Source: Qipengyuania vulgaris (GTDB taxonomy: Bacteria > Pseudomonadota > Alphaproteobacteria > Sphingomonadales > Sphingomonadaceae). From it: a DNA stretch of 64,000 nucleotides. The DNA is taken from positions 620,001-684,000 of the forward strand of contig NZ_WTYC01000001.1 in NCBI RefSeq assembly GCF_009827325.1, written 5' to 3'. Of this stretch, positions 7,815-16,792 are shown piece by piece. Position 1 is the stretch's first letter, and each line of letters opens with the position of its first letter. Position numbers and translations under genes: made by a program. The notes below the pieces were generated by a model. That model did no database searches. It was not told the origin of the DNA and saw nothing but the letters and a program-made list of their open reading frames with translations.

Positions 7815-8942
7815 ATGGCGGACGAGACAGCAGGGGCTAGCGATGAAGGCGCACGTCCGACGGGGTTGTCCAGTCCGCGGGTCCGGCTGGGTCTGCTGAT
7901 CGCCGGCATTCTGGTCCTGCTCGCCGGGAGCTACTGGTATTACAATCATCAGACGTACGGCAGATTCCAGCAGTCCACCGACAACGCTTATATTGCCGCC
8001 GACAGCGTCATCATCTCCCCCAAAATTGCGGGCTACGTCGAGCGCGTATTAGTGACGGAGAATCAAACGGTCGCGTCGGGCGATGCGCTTGTCCAGCTGG
8101 ACGTGCGAGATTATCGTGCCCAAACGAACCAGGTCGAAGCCCAGATCGCCGCGTCGCTCGCCGGAGCAGATACGGTACGCGCCCAGCAACAAGAGCAGGA
8201 CGCGGCAATTGCCCAGGCCCGTGCACAGCTCGCAGCGGCATCTGCACAGGCTGGTCTCGCTGCTGAGCAGGTTGTCCGGTACCGCCCCCTTGCCGCTTCG
8301 GGAGCGGAGCCGCGCGAGAGGCTCGATCAGCTGGAGGCCCAGGCCAGAGAAGCGCAGGCTCAAGTCGCGGCAGCGCGCGCCGCGCTCACGGCGGCACAGC
8401 GCCGACAGAACACGCTTAGCGAGCAGATAGACCAGGCCAATTCGCAAGCCAACGCCGCTCGTGCGCAACTCGAGGCCGCCCGTCTGAACCTGTCATCGAC
8501 CACGCTCCAGGCCAGTATTTCCGGGCGGGTGGGTGACCTCACGGTCCGACCTGGACAATTTGTCCAGCCTGGCCAACGCCTTATGAGCCTCGTACCGACC
8601 GACCGCCTCTACGTGACAGCAAATTTCAAGGAAACGCAGCTCGGACTTGTCCGCCCGGGGCAACCCGTCACCTTGGAAATCGACGCGCTGCCGGACCTCG
8701 AGCTATCAGGAAGAGTGCAGAGCATCGCGCCGGGTACCGGGGCAGAATTCTCAATCCTTCCGCCACAGAACGCGACGGGTAATTTCACCAAGATCGTTCA
8801 GCGCGTCCCGGTGCGCATATCCATTCAGGCTTCGCCCGAGATCCTGCGTCTGCTGGTGCCGGGCATGTCTGTTGTCGCGAGTGTCGATACGCGCGCCGCT
8901 AGAGACCAACTCGATTCGATCCGCAACGCGGCCGGAGACTGA
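7815..8942 (+). CDS. EmrA/HlyD-type periplasmic adaptor of an MFS efflux pump
   Basis: 375 residues from ATG 7815, which has AGGAG at the right distance; ATG 7794 in frame lacks one. One N-terminal transmembrane helix ('LGLLIAGILVLLAGSYWYY'), then the biotinyl-lipoyl half 'TDNAYIAADSVIISPKIAGYV', a long alpha-helical coiled coil (about 100-215, alanine/glutamine rich), the second lipoyl half 'ASISGRVGDLTVRPGQFVQPGQ' and a beta-barrel. It links the inner-membrane pump to the outer-membrane channel. First gene of a three-gene operon, three bases before the emrB-like gene. Confidence 0.9.
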   Translation: MADETAGASDEGARPTGLSSPRVRLGLLIAGILVLLAGSYWYYNHQTYGRFQQSTDNAYIAADSVIISPKIAGYVERVLVTENQTVASGDALVQLDVRDYRAQTNQVEAQIAASLAGADTVRAQQQEQDAAIAQARAQLAAASAQAGLAAEQVVRYRPLAASGAEPRERLDQLEAQAREAQAQVAAARAALTAAQRRQNTLSEQIDQANSQANAARAQLEAARLNLSSTTLQASISGRVGDLTVRPGQFVQPGQRLMSLVPTDRLYVTANFKETQLGLVRPGQPVTLEIDALPDLELSGRVQSIAPGTGAEFSILPPQNATGNFTKIVQRVPVRISIQASPEILRLLVPGMSVVASVDTRAARDQLDSIRNAAGD

Positions 8943-8945
8943 CCG

Positions 8946-10499
8946 ATGGCAGGCGCCGCTGCAGCGGTTTCGCCGCCGGTCGAAAAGGCCGATGCTACGG
9001 CCTGGATCGCCGTAGCCGCCGGTGCGCTGGGGGCGATGCTGGCAACGCTTGACATCTCGATCGTCAATTCGGCGCTGCCGACGATCCAGGGGGAAATCGG
9101 CGCGACCGGAACCGAAGGCACCTGGATCGCGACAGCCTTCCTTGTTGCCGAGATCATCATCATCCCTCTGAGCGCGTGGCTGGAAAGACTGCTCGGCCTT
9201 CGCACGCTGCTCATCGTCGCGGTTTCTGCCTTCACGGCCTTTTCGGTGTTGTGCGGCATTGCCACCGATCTGACGACGATGATCATCGGTCGCACCGGTC
9301 AAGGGTTCATGGGCGGCGCGCTTATTCCAACCGCCATGACCATCGTCGCAAAGCGACTGCCTCCATCGCAACAGCCGATTGGCATGGCGCTCTTCGGAAT
9401 GACCGTGGTTCTTGGGCCGGTAATGGGCCCGTTGGTGGGGGGCTGGCTTACCGAGAACCTGAGCTGGCACTACGCCTTCTTCGTCAACGTGCCCGTCTGC
9501 GCGTTGCTCCTTGCTTTACTATTCATCGGGCTACCCCATGAAAAGCCCGACTGGGTTTACCTGCGCGAGGCTGATTGGGCGGGAATAGCTGGTATGATCC
9601 TTGGGTTGGGTGGGCTGACCATCGTTCTGGAAGAAGGCCACCGTGAGGAGTGGTTCGATTCCACGCTGATCGTCCAGCTCACACTGATGACGGTCGTGGG
9701 TTTTGCACTTCTGACCTACGGACAGCTTTACGCGCGCAAACCCGTGCTCAAATTGCGCCTGATGCTCAGCAGGCAGTTTGCCAGCGTCGTGGTGATGGCA
9801 CTGGCGCTTGGCATGGTCATGTATGGCTCGACCTACGTGATCCCGCAATTTCTCGCGATAATTTCCGATTATAATGCCTTGCAGACCGGACTTGTGATCT
9901 TCTGGATGGGCGTTCCGGCTTTCCTGTTGATGCCCGTTCTCCCGTTCATGATCCGCAGGATTCACATCCGCATTGCGGTCGGCGCGGGCATGTTCATCAT
10001 GGCGCTAAGCTGTTTCGTCAGCATAAATCTGACAGCGGAATCGGGAGGTGGAGTGTTCACCGAAAGCCAGTTCCTGCGTGGCATCGGCATGATCCTCACG
10101 ATGATGTTCCTCAACCAGGCGACGGTAGCTTCGGTTGCCAAGGAGGATGCCGGCGATGCTTCCGGGATCTTCAACGCGGCGCGAAACCTCGGGGGCTCGT
10201 TCGCGCTCGCGGGGCTTGCCTCGTTCCAGGATCAGCGCCTGTGGCATCATAGTCGACGCATGGAAGAAACCCTCAACGCCAACAGCCCCCGGCTACAGGA
10301 ATACCTGGACGGCATGACGGCGTCGCTGGGCAGCCCCCAGGCCGCGCTGGAGATGCTTTCCGGCATCATTCAGCGCGATGCGTTCGTGATGACCTACAAC
10401 GATGTCTTTTTCGCCATGGGCGCGATTACCCTGGTCACGGTGCCGCTGGTACTGTTCCTCAAGCCTCTCCCGAAGAACTTATCCCTTTCGATGCACTGA
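8946..10499 (+). CDS. DHA2-family (EmrB-like) MFS drug exporter
   Basis: 517 residues with about 14 hydrophobic helices, as expected for drug:H+ antiporters of the 14-helix group. Visible family signatures are the helix-1 motif 'LATLDISIVNSALPTIQGEIG', the motif A region 'LGLRTLLIVAVSAFTAFSVLCG', and the helix-5 motif C 'GMTVVLGPVMGPLVGGWL'. The protein pumps toxic, usually hydrophobic, compounds across the inner membrane using the proton gradient. It lies between the adaptor and the outer-membrane factor genes, which together make a tripartite pump. Substrate cannot be read from sequence. Confidence 0.92.
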   Translation: MAGAAAAVSPPVEKADATAWIAVAAGALGAMLATLDISIVNSALPTIQGEIGATGTEGTWIATAFLVAEIIIIPLSAWLERLLGLRTLLIVAVSAFTAFSVLCGIATDLTTMIIGRTGQGFMGGALIPTAMTIVAKRLPPSQQPIGMALFGMTVVLGPVMGPLVGGWLTENLSWHYAFFVNVPVCALLLALLFIGLPHEKPDWVYLREADWAGIAGMILGLGGLTIVLEEGHREEWFDSTLIVQLTLMTVVGFALLTYGQLYARKPVLKLRLMLSRQFASVVVMALALGMVMYGSTYVIPQFLAIISDYNALQTGLVIFWMGVPAFLLMPVLPFMIRRIHIRIAVGAGMFIMALSCFVSINLTAESGGGVFTESQFLRGIGMILTMMFLNQATVASVAKEDAGDASGIFNAARNLGGSFALAGLASFQDQRLWHHSRRMEETLNANSPRLQEYLDGMTASLGSPQAALEMLSGIIQRDAFVMTYNDVFFAMGAITLVTVPLVLFLKPLPKNLSLSMH

Positions 10500-10506
10500 G
10501 AACTCT

Positions 10507-12024
10507 ATGCGCAAGACCCTAACCCTCCTCGCTCCCATGGCGCTCCTCGCGGGTTGCATGTCCGGTCCCGACTATGCCGGTCCCCCGCAACTTGCGACCG
10601 CCGCAGGCAATGCGTTCGTACGCGCCGGCCCCGAAATCGATCCGTTTGCGCCGATTGCCGGCGACTGGTGGACGCTGCTCGGCGATCCGGTTCTCAATGA
10701 ACTGGAGGCGCGCGCGCTGGTCGGCAATCCGGGCGTGGCCGCGGCGCGCGCTCGCATCGAACAGGCAAGGGCTTCTCTCCGCCAGGAGCGCGCCAACCGG
10801 CTACCCGCCGTGGCTGCGCAGGCGACTGCGGTGCAGGCGAATATCCCAGGGCTAGATATCGGCAGCGGCCCGCCCCCGGGATCGCCCGGCGCTCCTGCAG
10901 ACACCGAAGAGCAGGACAGCCTCAGCGTCTACAACGTCGGGCTCAATGCAAACTGGGAGATCGATTTCGCTGGGGGGCAGGCACGGCGTGTCGAGGCCAT
11001 TAACGCTCAGGCTGCGGCCTCGGTGGCGAACGCCGAGGATGCGAAAGTCCAGCTCGCCGCCGAAATCGCGCGGGCGTATGTGAGCCTGCGAGAAGCGCAA
11101 GGGCGGCTCGAGCTTGTCCAGCGAGAGCGCGACTTGCAGCAGCAAATTCTCGAATTGACCTATCAGCGCTATACACAGGGCGCTCTCGCGCTGTTCCCGG
11201 TCGGTAACGCGAACGCCGAGCTCGAACTGCTCAAGTCGCAGATCGCGGAAGCTCAAGCGGACATCGATGTATTCAAAGACACGCTCGCGGTGCTGACGGG
11301 CGAAGCGCCCGGCGCACTCGACGGGCTCCTGGCGGCTCAGGCCGAAATTCCGCTTCCCCCCGAACGGGTCGCGGTGGGCGATCCCGCAGCGCTAATAGCG
11401 CGGCGGCCGGATGTTCGAGCCGCCGAACGCATGCTGGCCGCGGCGAATGCGCGCATTGGCGTGGCAGAGGCTGCTCGCTTCCCCAAGATTTCCTTCATGG
11501 GGATTCTCGGTTTGGGCGGATCGGAGCCCGACGACATCCTGGACCCGGGCAACTTATCGGCAATCGCTTTGCCGCGGCTGCAGTGGAACCTGCTTGATTC
11601 CGGCCGCACGGCAGCATCGATCGATCAGGCCGAGAGTGCGCGCGACGAGGCCGAAGCGCGCTATCTTGAAGTGGTCCTGGGCGCACTACGCGACGCCGAA
11701 CAATCGCTTGCTCGGTTCGGGCAACAAAGAGCCAACGTAGCCGCGCTGGCGCAGATCAGTCGGCAGGCCGACACGGCTGCGGAGCTTAACGAGCAACGCC
11801 GCGCCGCGGGGGTAATCTCGCAAGGCGAACTCAACACTTCGATCCGCAAGCGCGAACAGGCCAGAGCAAATCTCGATCGGGCGATCGCCGCCATGACAAA
11901 TGGCTGGATCGCGATCCAGAAGTCGCTTGGGTTGGGATGGGTCGAATTGTCTCGCGACAATCGCACGTCGGTTGAGCCAGCTCCGGTCGATCGAAAATCA
12001 GTTATGAAACCTGAACAGAGTTAG
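10507..12024 (+). CDS. Outer-membrane efflux lipoprotein (NodT/TolC family)
   Basis: 505 residues starting at ATG 10507, seven bases after the exporter. A lipoprotein signal with lipobox 'LLAGC' is at 10-16. Two repeats of the outer-membrane-efflux domain follow, with typical helices such as 'NPGVAAARARIEQARASLRQERA' shortened here to its start 'NPGVAAARARIEQARA' and the second-repeat 'RRPDVRAAERMLAAANARIGVAEA' beginning 'RRPDVRAAERML'. It forms the trimeric exit duct of the pump encoded by the two upstream genes. Confidence 0.9.
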   Translation: MRKTLTLLAPMALLAGCMSGPDYAGPPQLATAAGNAFVRAGPEIDPFAPIAGDWWTLLGDPVLNELEARALVGNPGVAAARARIEQARASLRQERANRLPAVAAQATAVQANIPGLDIGSGPPPGSPGAPADTEEQDSLSVYNVGLNANWEIDFAGGQARRVEAINAQAAASVANAEDAKVQLAAEIARAYVSLREAQGRLELVQRERDLQQQILELTYQRYTQGALALFPVGNANAELELLKSQIAEAQADIDVFKDTLAVLTGEAPGALDGLLAAQAEIPLPPERVAVGDPAALIARRPDVRAAERMLAAANARIGVAEAARFPKISFMGILGLGGSEPDDILDPGNLSAIALPRLQWNLLDSGRTAASIDQAESARDEAEARYLEVVLGALRDAEQSLARFGQQRANVAALAQISRQADTAAELNEQRRAAGVISQGELNTSIRKREQARANLDRAIAAMTNGWIAIQKSLGLGWVELSRDNRTSVEPAPVDRKSVMKPEQS

Positions 12025-12464
12025 GATAAGTTTTCTCAGAAGTCTGCCCCGCAGCCCCTTCCAACTTTTCCTAACGCGTCAGCACCTCGTGCACTACGAC
12101 CCAATCTTGGATCATAGGGGTCAGCATGTTTCCGCCTTTCGCAGAGTGCGTTTGCCAGTATCACCATCGGATATCCCGATTGCACTATTCGGTGACTCTT
12201 CATTGTCGTTTCTATGTAAGGCCTTAAGCTTTCCGCGAGCATCTCGTAGCGACATCAACGAGCGATCGTACAGGCATTTCGAGTGCAGCTCGCATTTGGC
12301 CGGTTCGATGACCGCCTCGTCGGTAGGCTTACGAGGCGGTCATCGAGCATTACGCCGCTCTGGAAAAGCTATAAAGTCATGGGTCGAAATACGAACTAGC
12401 TGGCACTGTCCGTTCGGGTCGTTGGGAGGACCACCGATCTCCCCGCCAACACGATCTGGACCTG
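12025..12464. other. Intergenic stretch between efflux operon and TonB receptor
   Basis: No gene is supported here. The only clear structure is the long perfect inverted repeat listed next. The two flanking genes converge, so this is where both transcripts should end. Confidence 0.5.
12305..12346. repeat. 16-bp perfect inverted repeat (possible bidirectional terminator)
   Basis: TCGATGACCGCCTCGT (12305-12320) pairs exactly with ACGAGGCGGTCATCGA (12331-12346) across a 10-base loop. It lies between two converging genes, 280 bases after one stop and 120 bases from the other. There is no T-run on either strand, so it is not a classical intrinsic terminator. Confidence 0.8.
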
Positions 12465-15401
12465 TTAGAAACTGAACCCCAAAGCAACACCATATCTACG
12501 AGGATCCAAAGTGTAGATATTGGTAAAATTCCCCGAGGATGCGTCGGTCAAGTACAATCCTGTCACCGAGCTGCTGTCGAAAATGTTCTGAACAAATCCG
12601 CGCACGAACCAACGCTCATCCGCACTGTTCAACTGCACGATCGCGTTGGCTTGCACGAATGGCTCGATCCGGTTGACCCTGCCGTTAAAGATATTGCCGT
12701 ATTGCTCACCAGTCAGCGCTACGTCCACGCGAGGAACCAGAGTCATGCCATTGTCGAAAGTGGCGGTGTACTGCACACCCATCGAAACCTTCATTTCGGG
12801 GGCCTGCGGCAACTTGTTCCCTTTTATGTTGACCTCTACGCCAGGGCTTAATACCGCAAGGCCGCTGCCCGCCGGAACGGCTCCGGCCAAGACATCGCAA
12901 ATGCTGAATGCGCCGCTTGACGCAAGATTGCCGTCATTAGGAAATTCTTCGGGACCACGAAGACCCAGAGCTGCGTTCACTCCGGCCACGAATGCGTCGG
13001 CCACGCCGGGGGCTGGCCCGGTTACGGCACAATTAGCACCGTTGCTAATATCCTTGATGATGACGGCATCAGGATCGCCGCCACCCGGGTCGCGCGGATT
13101 GGAGAAGAACTGGTCGCCGGCAACTTCCGCGTTGAGATAACTGAACGTCAAGTTGACAAGCCAATCGGGATCGGGCCGGATAACGGACTCTAGTTCCACA
13201 CCCCAGATATCGGCATCGATAGTATCATTAACTGAGGTACGGGCGACGATGCGGCTAAGCTGCAACCCGCTATACTTATAGTAGAATGCAGTAGCGTTTA
13301 ATTGCAGTGCGCCATTCGCAAAGGTATTTTTCGATCCGATTTCAAATGCGTCGATGGTTTCTGATCCGAAGCTTTCAGCCACATCGAAAACGGGCGAAAG
13401 GGGCGGGTTGATACCCCCGGATTTATAGCCCCTGGCATAAGATGCGTAAATCGAATTGTCAGGCGTAACTTCGTAGTCGAGCACCGCACGCCCGGTTATT
13501 TCATCGAAACCTACTTCTCTAAATTGCGTTAGCTGCTCACCTGGCGTACCAGGATCGGCATCAAAAAGACCAGAGGGACCGGTTAAGGGAGTGATCGGGC
13601 TGTCGAACGGCTCCCCGTCATTCGCGTAAGGATTGAGGAAGCTAATCAAGGTCGTGCGCGCAGTCACGTCTTTCTTGTCGTCGTTATACCGCAAACCTCC
13701 GGTGAAGGTCAGACGCTCGGTCAGGTCGACGTAGATCTCCCCGAACACACCGAAGCTCTCAAGATTAGCCTCGAGAGAATTGTTGCGGTACATGGATGTT
13801 GCGAAGTAGGATGGCGGTGCACCGCCTGCCAAAGTACCAAACGATCCCAGAATGGCACTGGCGTAGTCAAGCGCGAATGAGTTTACATAGTAACTGTTGT
13901 CGGTAGTCTTGGACTTTGCATAGATCCCTCCGAGCAGGAAATTGAATGCTCCGTCGAAATCACTGGAAAGGAGGATTTCGCCGCTCCAGGATTCGCGTTG
14001 CTCTGAAGACCTGTCGAAGGATAGCGGCGTTTCGCCGCACAATACATTACCTTCGAACGCGCCCCTGTTCCCATCATCGTTATCGGAGGTGCACAATACG
14101 CCCCCTGGGCCATTGGGGATGAGAGCCTCCACAATCGGGGTAAAATACGCCGACGAACCTGGCACGAACGCCGGTGCAGGTGCGGGGAGGCCGGTAGGCA
14201 AACCGTTGGCCGCGAAGCCGGACAACACGTTCAAGGCCGTAGCAAAGCCGGTACGATCCTGAATGCCCAGAAAGTAGTCCTGCCGGGAATCGACTTCGGT
14301 GTCCTGATAAAGACCGGTTGCAGTCAGTGTCATAGCTCCGATGCGCTGCTCGAGACGGGCCTGTAGCTGCACTTCATCGGCAAAATAGAATGGAGTATAC
14401 GCCGTGTTTACCGTGCGCACATCGTCGGGCTTATCGAATCCTGCAAATGCATCGGGGCCGTACAGGCTTCCCAATCCCAGTACTGAGGGAATTCCCTGAA
14501 TAGCGAAGAACTCTTGCGAACTGAGCGTTGCGCCGACTGTGGAATTGGCATTGGTGATGTCAAAGTCGCGGCGATTGTTCAGACAACCCAGCACGCCGAG
14601 CGGGTCACGCTGGCAGGCCTGCTTTTGATTACGTAAACGGGTGTCATCTTCCCTGAAATAATATGCCATGAAGTCGAGAGTGGTATCGGCACCGGGTTCA
14701 AAACGAAGAGAACCACGAACAGCGTACATGTCTCGGTCGTCGACATCCGAATTGTCGAAAAGGTTTGTGGTGTAACCGTCGCGATTCAGAAAGAATCCGG
14801 CTACCCGAACGCCGATAGAATCGCCGATCGGGACATTGACCATCCCTTCGGCCTTGATGCTGTTGTAATTCCCATACTCGAACTCTCCGGCCGCGCCGAA
14901 AGAACCGAGGTCAGGCTTGGCTGTCACAAGGTTGACAACACCCGAGGTAGCGTTGCGGCCGAAGAGGGTGCCCTGCGGCCCCCGTAGGACCTCAATTCGC
15001 TCAAGGTCAAAATATTCTGTTTCGAACAGCCGGGTACCAAAAAGAGGGGAACCATTGATATGGATAGCCGTCGCTGCGTCACACGTCACACCAACACAAA
15101 GATCGCCGATACCACGGATGGTGAAGGACGACCCGGTGAAGTTGCCCTTCGAAAATGAGACGTTCGGGAGCGTCAATTGAAGGTCAGCAGCGTTTTCGAT
15201 CTGCTGGCTTTCGAGAGCCGTAGCATCGAAGGCACTGACCGCGATCGGCACCTCTTGCAGACTCTGAGATTGGCGTTGGGCCGTCACGATGATTACGGAT
15301 CCTTGGGGTTCCGCCTCATCAGTTGTGGAATCCTGCGCTAAAGCCATCTGCGGCCAAGCCAAGATGGCCGAAGTGGCGAGCACCATCGCTCTCAGTGTCA
15401 T
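12465..15401 (-). CDS. TonB-dependent outer-membrane receptor
   Basis: 978 residues. A signal peptide ends after 'MALA', followed by a short linker, the TonB-box-like 'GSVIIVTAQRQ', the plug domain ('VPIAVSAFDA', 'SFTIRGIGD', 'RIEVLRGPQGTLFGRNATSG') and a 22-strand barrel that ends in the outer-membrane signature '...VALGFSF' with a terminal phenylalanine. It imports a scarce or large substrate using energy from TonB. In sphingomonads receptors of this type often sit beside catabolic operons rather than iron genes; no siderophore gene is near. It could be a receptor for the substrate of the operon to its right (15.8-26.8 kb), on the same strand. Confidence 0.92.
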   Translation of the reverse strand: MTLRAMVLATSAILAWPQMALAQDSTTDEAEPQGSVIIVTAQRQSQSLQEVPIAVSAFDATALESQQIENAADLQLTLPNVSFSKGNFTGSSFTIRGIGDLCVGVTCDAATAIHINGSPLFGTRLFETEYFDLERIEVLRGPQGTLFGRNATSGVVNLVTAKPDLGSFGAAGEFEYGNYNSIKAEGMVNVPIGDSIGVRVAGFFLNRDGYTTNLFDNSDVDDRDMYAVRGSLRFEPGADTTLDFMAYYFREDDTRLRNQKQACQRDPLGVLGCLNNRRDFDITNANSTVGATLSSQEFFAIQGIPSVLGLGSLYGPDAFAGFDKPDDVRTVNTAYTPFYFADEVQLQARLEQRIGAMTLTATGLYQDTEVDSRQDYFLGIQDRTGFATALNVLSGFAANGLPTGLPAPAPAFVPGSSAYFTPIVEALIPNGPGGVLCTSDNDDGNRGAFEGNVLCGETPLSFDRSSEQRESWSGEILLSSDFDGAFNFLLGGIYAKSKTTDNSYYVNSFALDYASAILGSFGTLAGGAPPSYFATSMYRNNSLEANLESFGVFGEIYVDLTERLTFTGGLRYNDDKKDVTARTTLISFLNPYANDGEPFDSPITPLTGPSGLFDADPGTPGEQLTQFREVGFDEITGRAVLDYEVTPDNSIYASYARGYKSGGINPPLSPVFDVAESFGSETIDAFEIGSKNTFANGALQLNATAFYYKYSGLQLSRIVARTSVNDTIDADIWGVELESVIRPDPDWLVNLTFSYLNAEVAGDQFFSNPRDPGGGDPDAVIIKDISNGANCAVTGPAPGVADAFVAGVNAALGLRGPEEFPNDGNLASSGAFSICDVLAGAVPAGSGLAVLSPGVEVNIKGNKLPQAPEMKVSMGVQYTATFDNGMTLVPRVDVALTGEQYGNIFNGRVNRIEPFVQANAIVQLNSADERWFVRGFVQNIFDSSSVTGLYLTDASSGNFTNIYTLDPRRYGVALGFSF

Positions 15402-15820
15402 ATAGCATCCCTTCCCATCTCTTCAGTGCAACGATAATTGGCTCCGCCGCTTACTGCAAAATGGGGCGACCTCGAGGGTCGCCCCTTAGTCTAAGGAGAG
15501 GAGAGGGAGAGAATTAGCCCAATCCCCGTCCATGGGCATATAAATCCGCGTGATATTAGTAAAGCGCCTTATCTTTTGACCCCATGGGCCACGATCCAGA
15601 CCGCACGCGGAGTGAACGTTTGCTAAAGATCAGCAATGGTTGGCGCGCTAAGCGAGTTGCTCCCGATAAAGCTTTTGCCCCAGCTGGCATCGAGACCAAC
15701 GAAGCGTTCGCCGTGCCGACGGCGACAATAGTTCGGATATAGTACAAGATGAATATGGACGCCCTTTGCCCCCATCTCGCTGGCCTCTGACCAGGAACCA
15801 GCCTCTTAGTATGGGGGATC
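15402..15820. other. Intergenic stretch before the TonB receptor
   Basis: No gene is recognised. On the minus strand a 9-bp hairpin, GGGGCGACC (15463-15471) with GGTCGCCCC (15477-15485), stands 62-84 bases upstream of the receptor start and is followed by ATTTTG. It could end the catabolic operon's transcript or form part of the receptor leader. The rest shows only frames without family features. Confidence 0.4.
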
Positions 15821-16792
15821 TCAGAGGCTCCAAAAGGCCAGTACCGCCCGTAGCGCAGCGACGAACGCGAGCGGCTGATCCAGCATGAGATGATGGCGTG
15901 CATCGGGCACTGCAACAATTGGTATCTTTCCCCCTCCCAGTTCCCGGATATAGCGGGCGGAATCGCGATCAAAGAGCTGACTTTTCTCGCCGTACACAAT
16001 CGCTTTGCGCCCGGGCGCATCGACCAGCCTCTGGCCTACTGTCAGCCATTCGTCGGGCTTGTTGCTGCGCCGGAACACTTCGGGAGAAAACTTCCATGTC
16101 CACTCCTCGCCATCGCGGCGGAGAGAGTGATAGGCCATGTAATCCATCAGGAACGGCTCACCAACTGCCTGCGGCGGCGACAGGATATACCTCTCGCGCG
16201 CCGCTTCGTAGGTGGGGTAGCGTCGCACCGGTTTGTCAGGATTACCCGACCCGGGGCTCGATCTGCCCATGGTCCAGTATTTCTCCAGCTTTTCGGGCCG
16301 CATCACCATGAGATCGCAGACAATAACGCCGGCGAAGGCATCCGGCGATTGGGAAACGGCGGTCAGCGCTGCACCCGAGCCGAAACTATGGGCGATGATC
16401 GTCGGTCTGCTTCCATCTGCAAACAAATCGAGCGCTTCGCTGATCTCGACAAATTCCTTTCCCCGCGCAGCTATATCGGCCACGCCGCGCATCTCGCTAT
16501 CGCCCATACCGGCCAGATCGAACGCCACCACGTCGTAGTCTTCGGCAAGGTACGGTGCGATGAAGGCAAAGCAGCGGGCATGGGCGAGAAAACCGTGAGT
16601 CATGAGCAATTTGGGCCGGTCACGCCTGCCCCAGCGAAGATAATGCACCCGCGCGCCACCAACCTCTACGAAGCCTTCCTCACGGGGCACGCTCAGCGCC
16701 CAGGCGAACCATTCGGGTATATCCGCCCCGTCGCCGGCCCATACGGGATCAATATCTGTTGACCCGTCGTGGATTGGTTTCATTTCATTCAT
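15821..16792 (-). CDS. Alpha/beta hydrolase (candidate esterase/lactonase)
   Basis: 323 residues from ATG 16792, which overlaps the stop of the monooxygenase gene in the form ATGA. The core of the alpha/beta hydrolase fold is visible: 'LLMTHGFLAHARC' (oxyanion-hole HG), 'VVAFDLAGMGDS', the nucleophile elbow 'IIAHSFGSG' with Ser, and near the end 'VPDARHHLMLDQP' with the catalytic His. Being the last gene of the operon and coupled to a Baeyer-Villiger monooxygenase, it most likely hydrolyses the ester or lactone that enzyme makes. BVMO-esterase pairs are well known; the specific substrate here is not. Confidence 0.85.
   Translation of the reverse strand: MNEMKPIHDGSTDIDPVWAGDGADIPEWFAWALSVPREEGFVEVGGARVHYLRWGRRDRPKLLMTHGFLAHARCFAFIAPYLAEDYDVVAFDLAGMGDSEMRGVADIAARGKEFVEISEALDLFADGSRPTIIAHSFGSGAALTAVSQSPDAFAGVIVCDLMVMRPEKLEKYWTMGRSSPGSGNPDKPVRRYPTYEAARERYILSPPQAVGEPFLMDYMAYHSLRRDGEEWTWKFSPEVFRRSNKPDEWLTVGQRLVDAPGRKAIVYGEKSQLFDRDSARYIRELGGGKIPIVAVPDARHHLMLDQPLAFVAALRAVLAFWSL

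Noticed and set aside
15463..15485. 9-bp hairpin upstream of the TonB receptor as an intrinsic terminator
   Set aside because: Only four T's follow on the relevant strand; kept as a structural note, not called as a terminator.
15556..16020. Minus-strand frame of 154 codons past the end of the alpha/beta hydrolase gene
   Set aside because: Half of it shadows the hydrolase gene and the remainder has no features.
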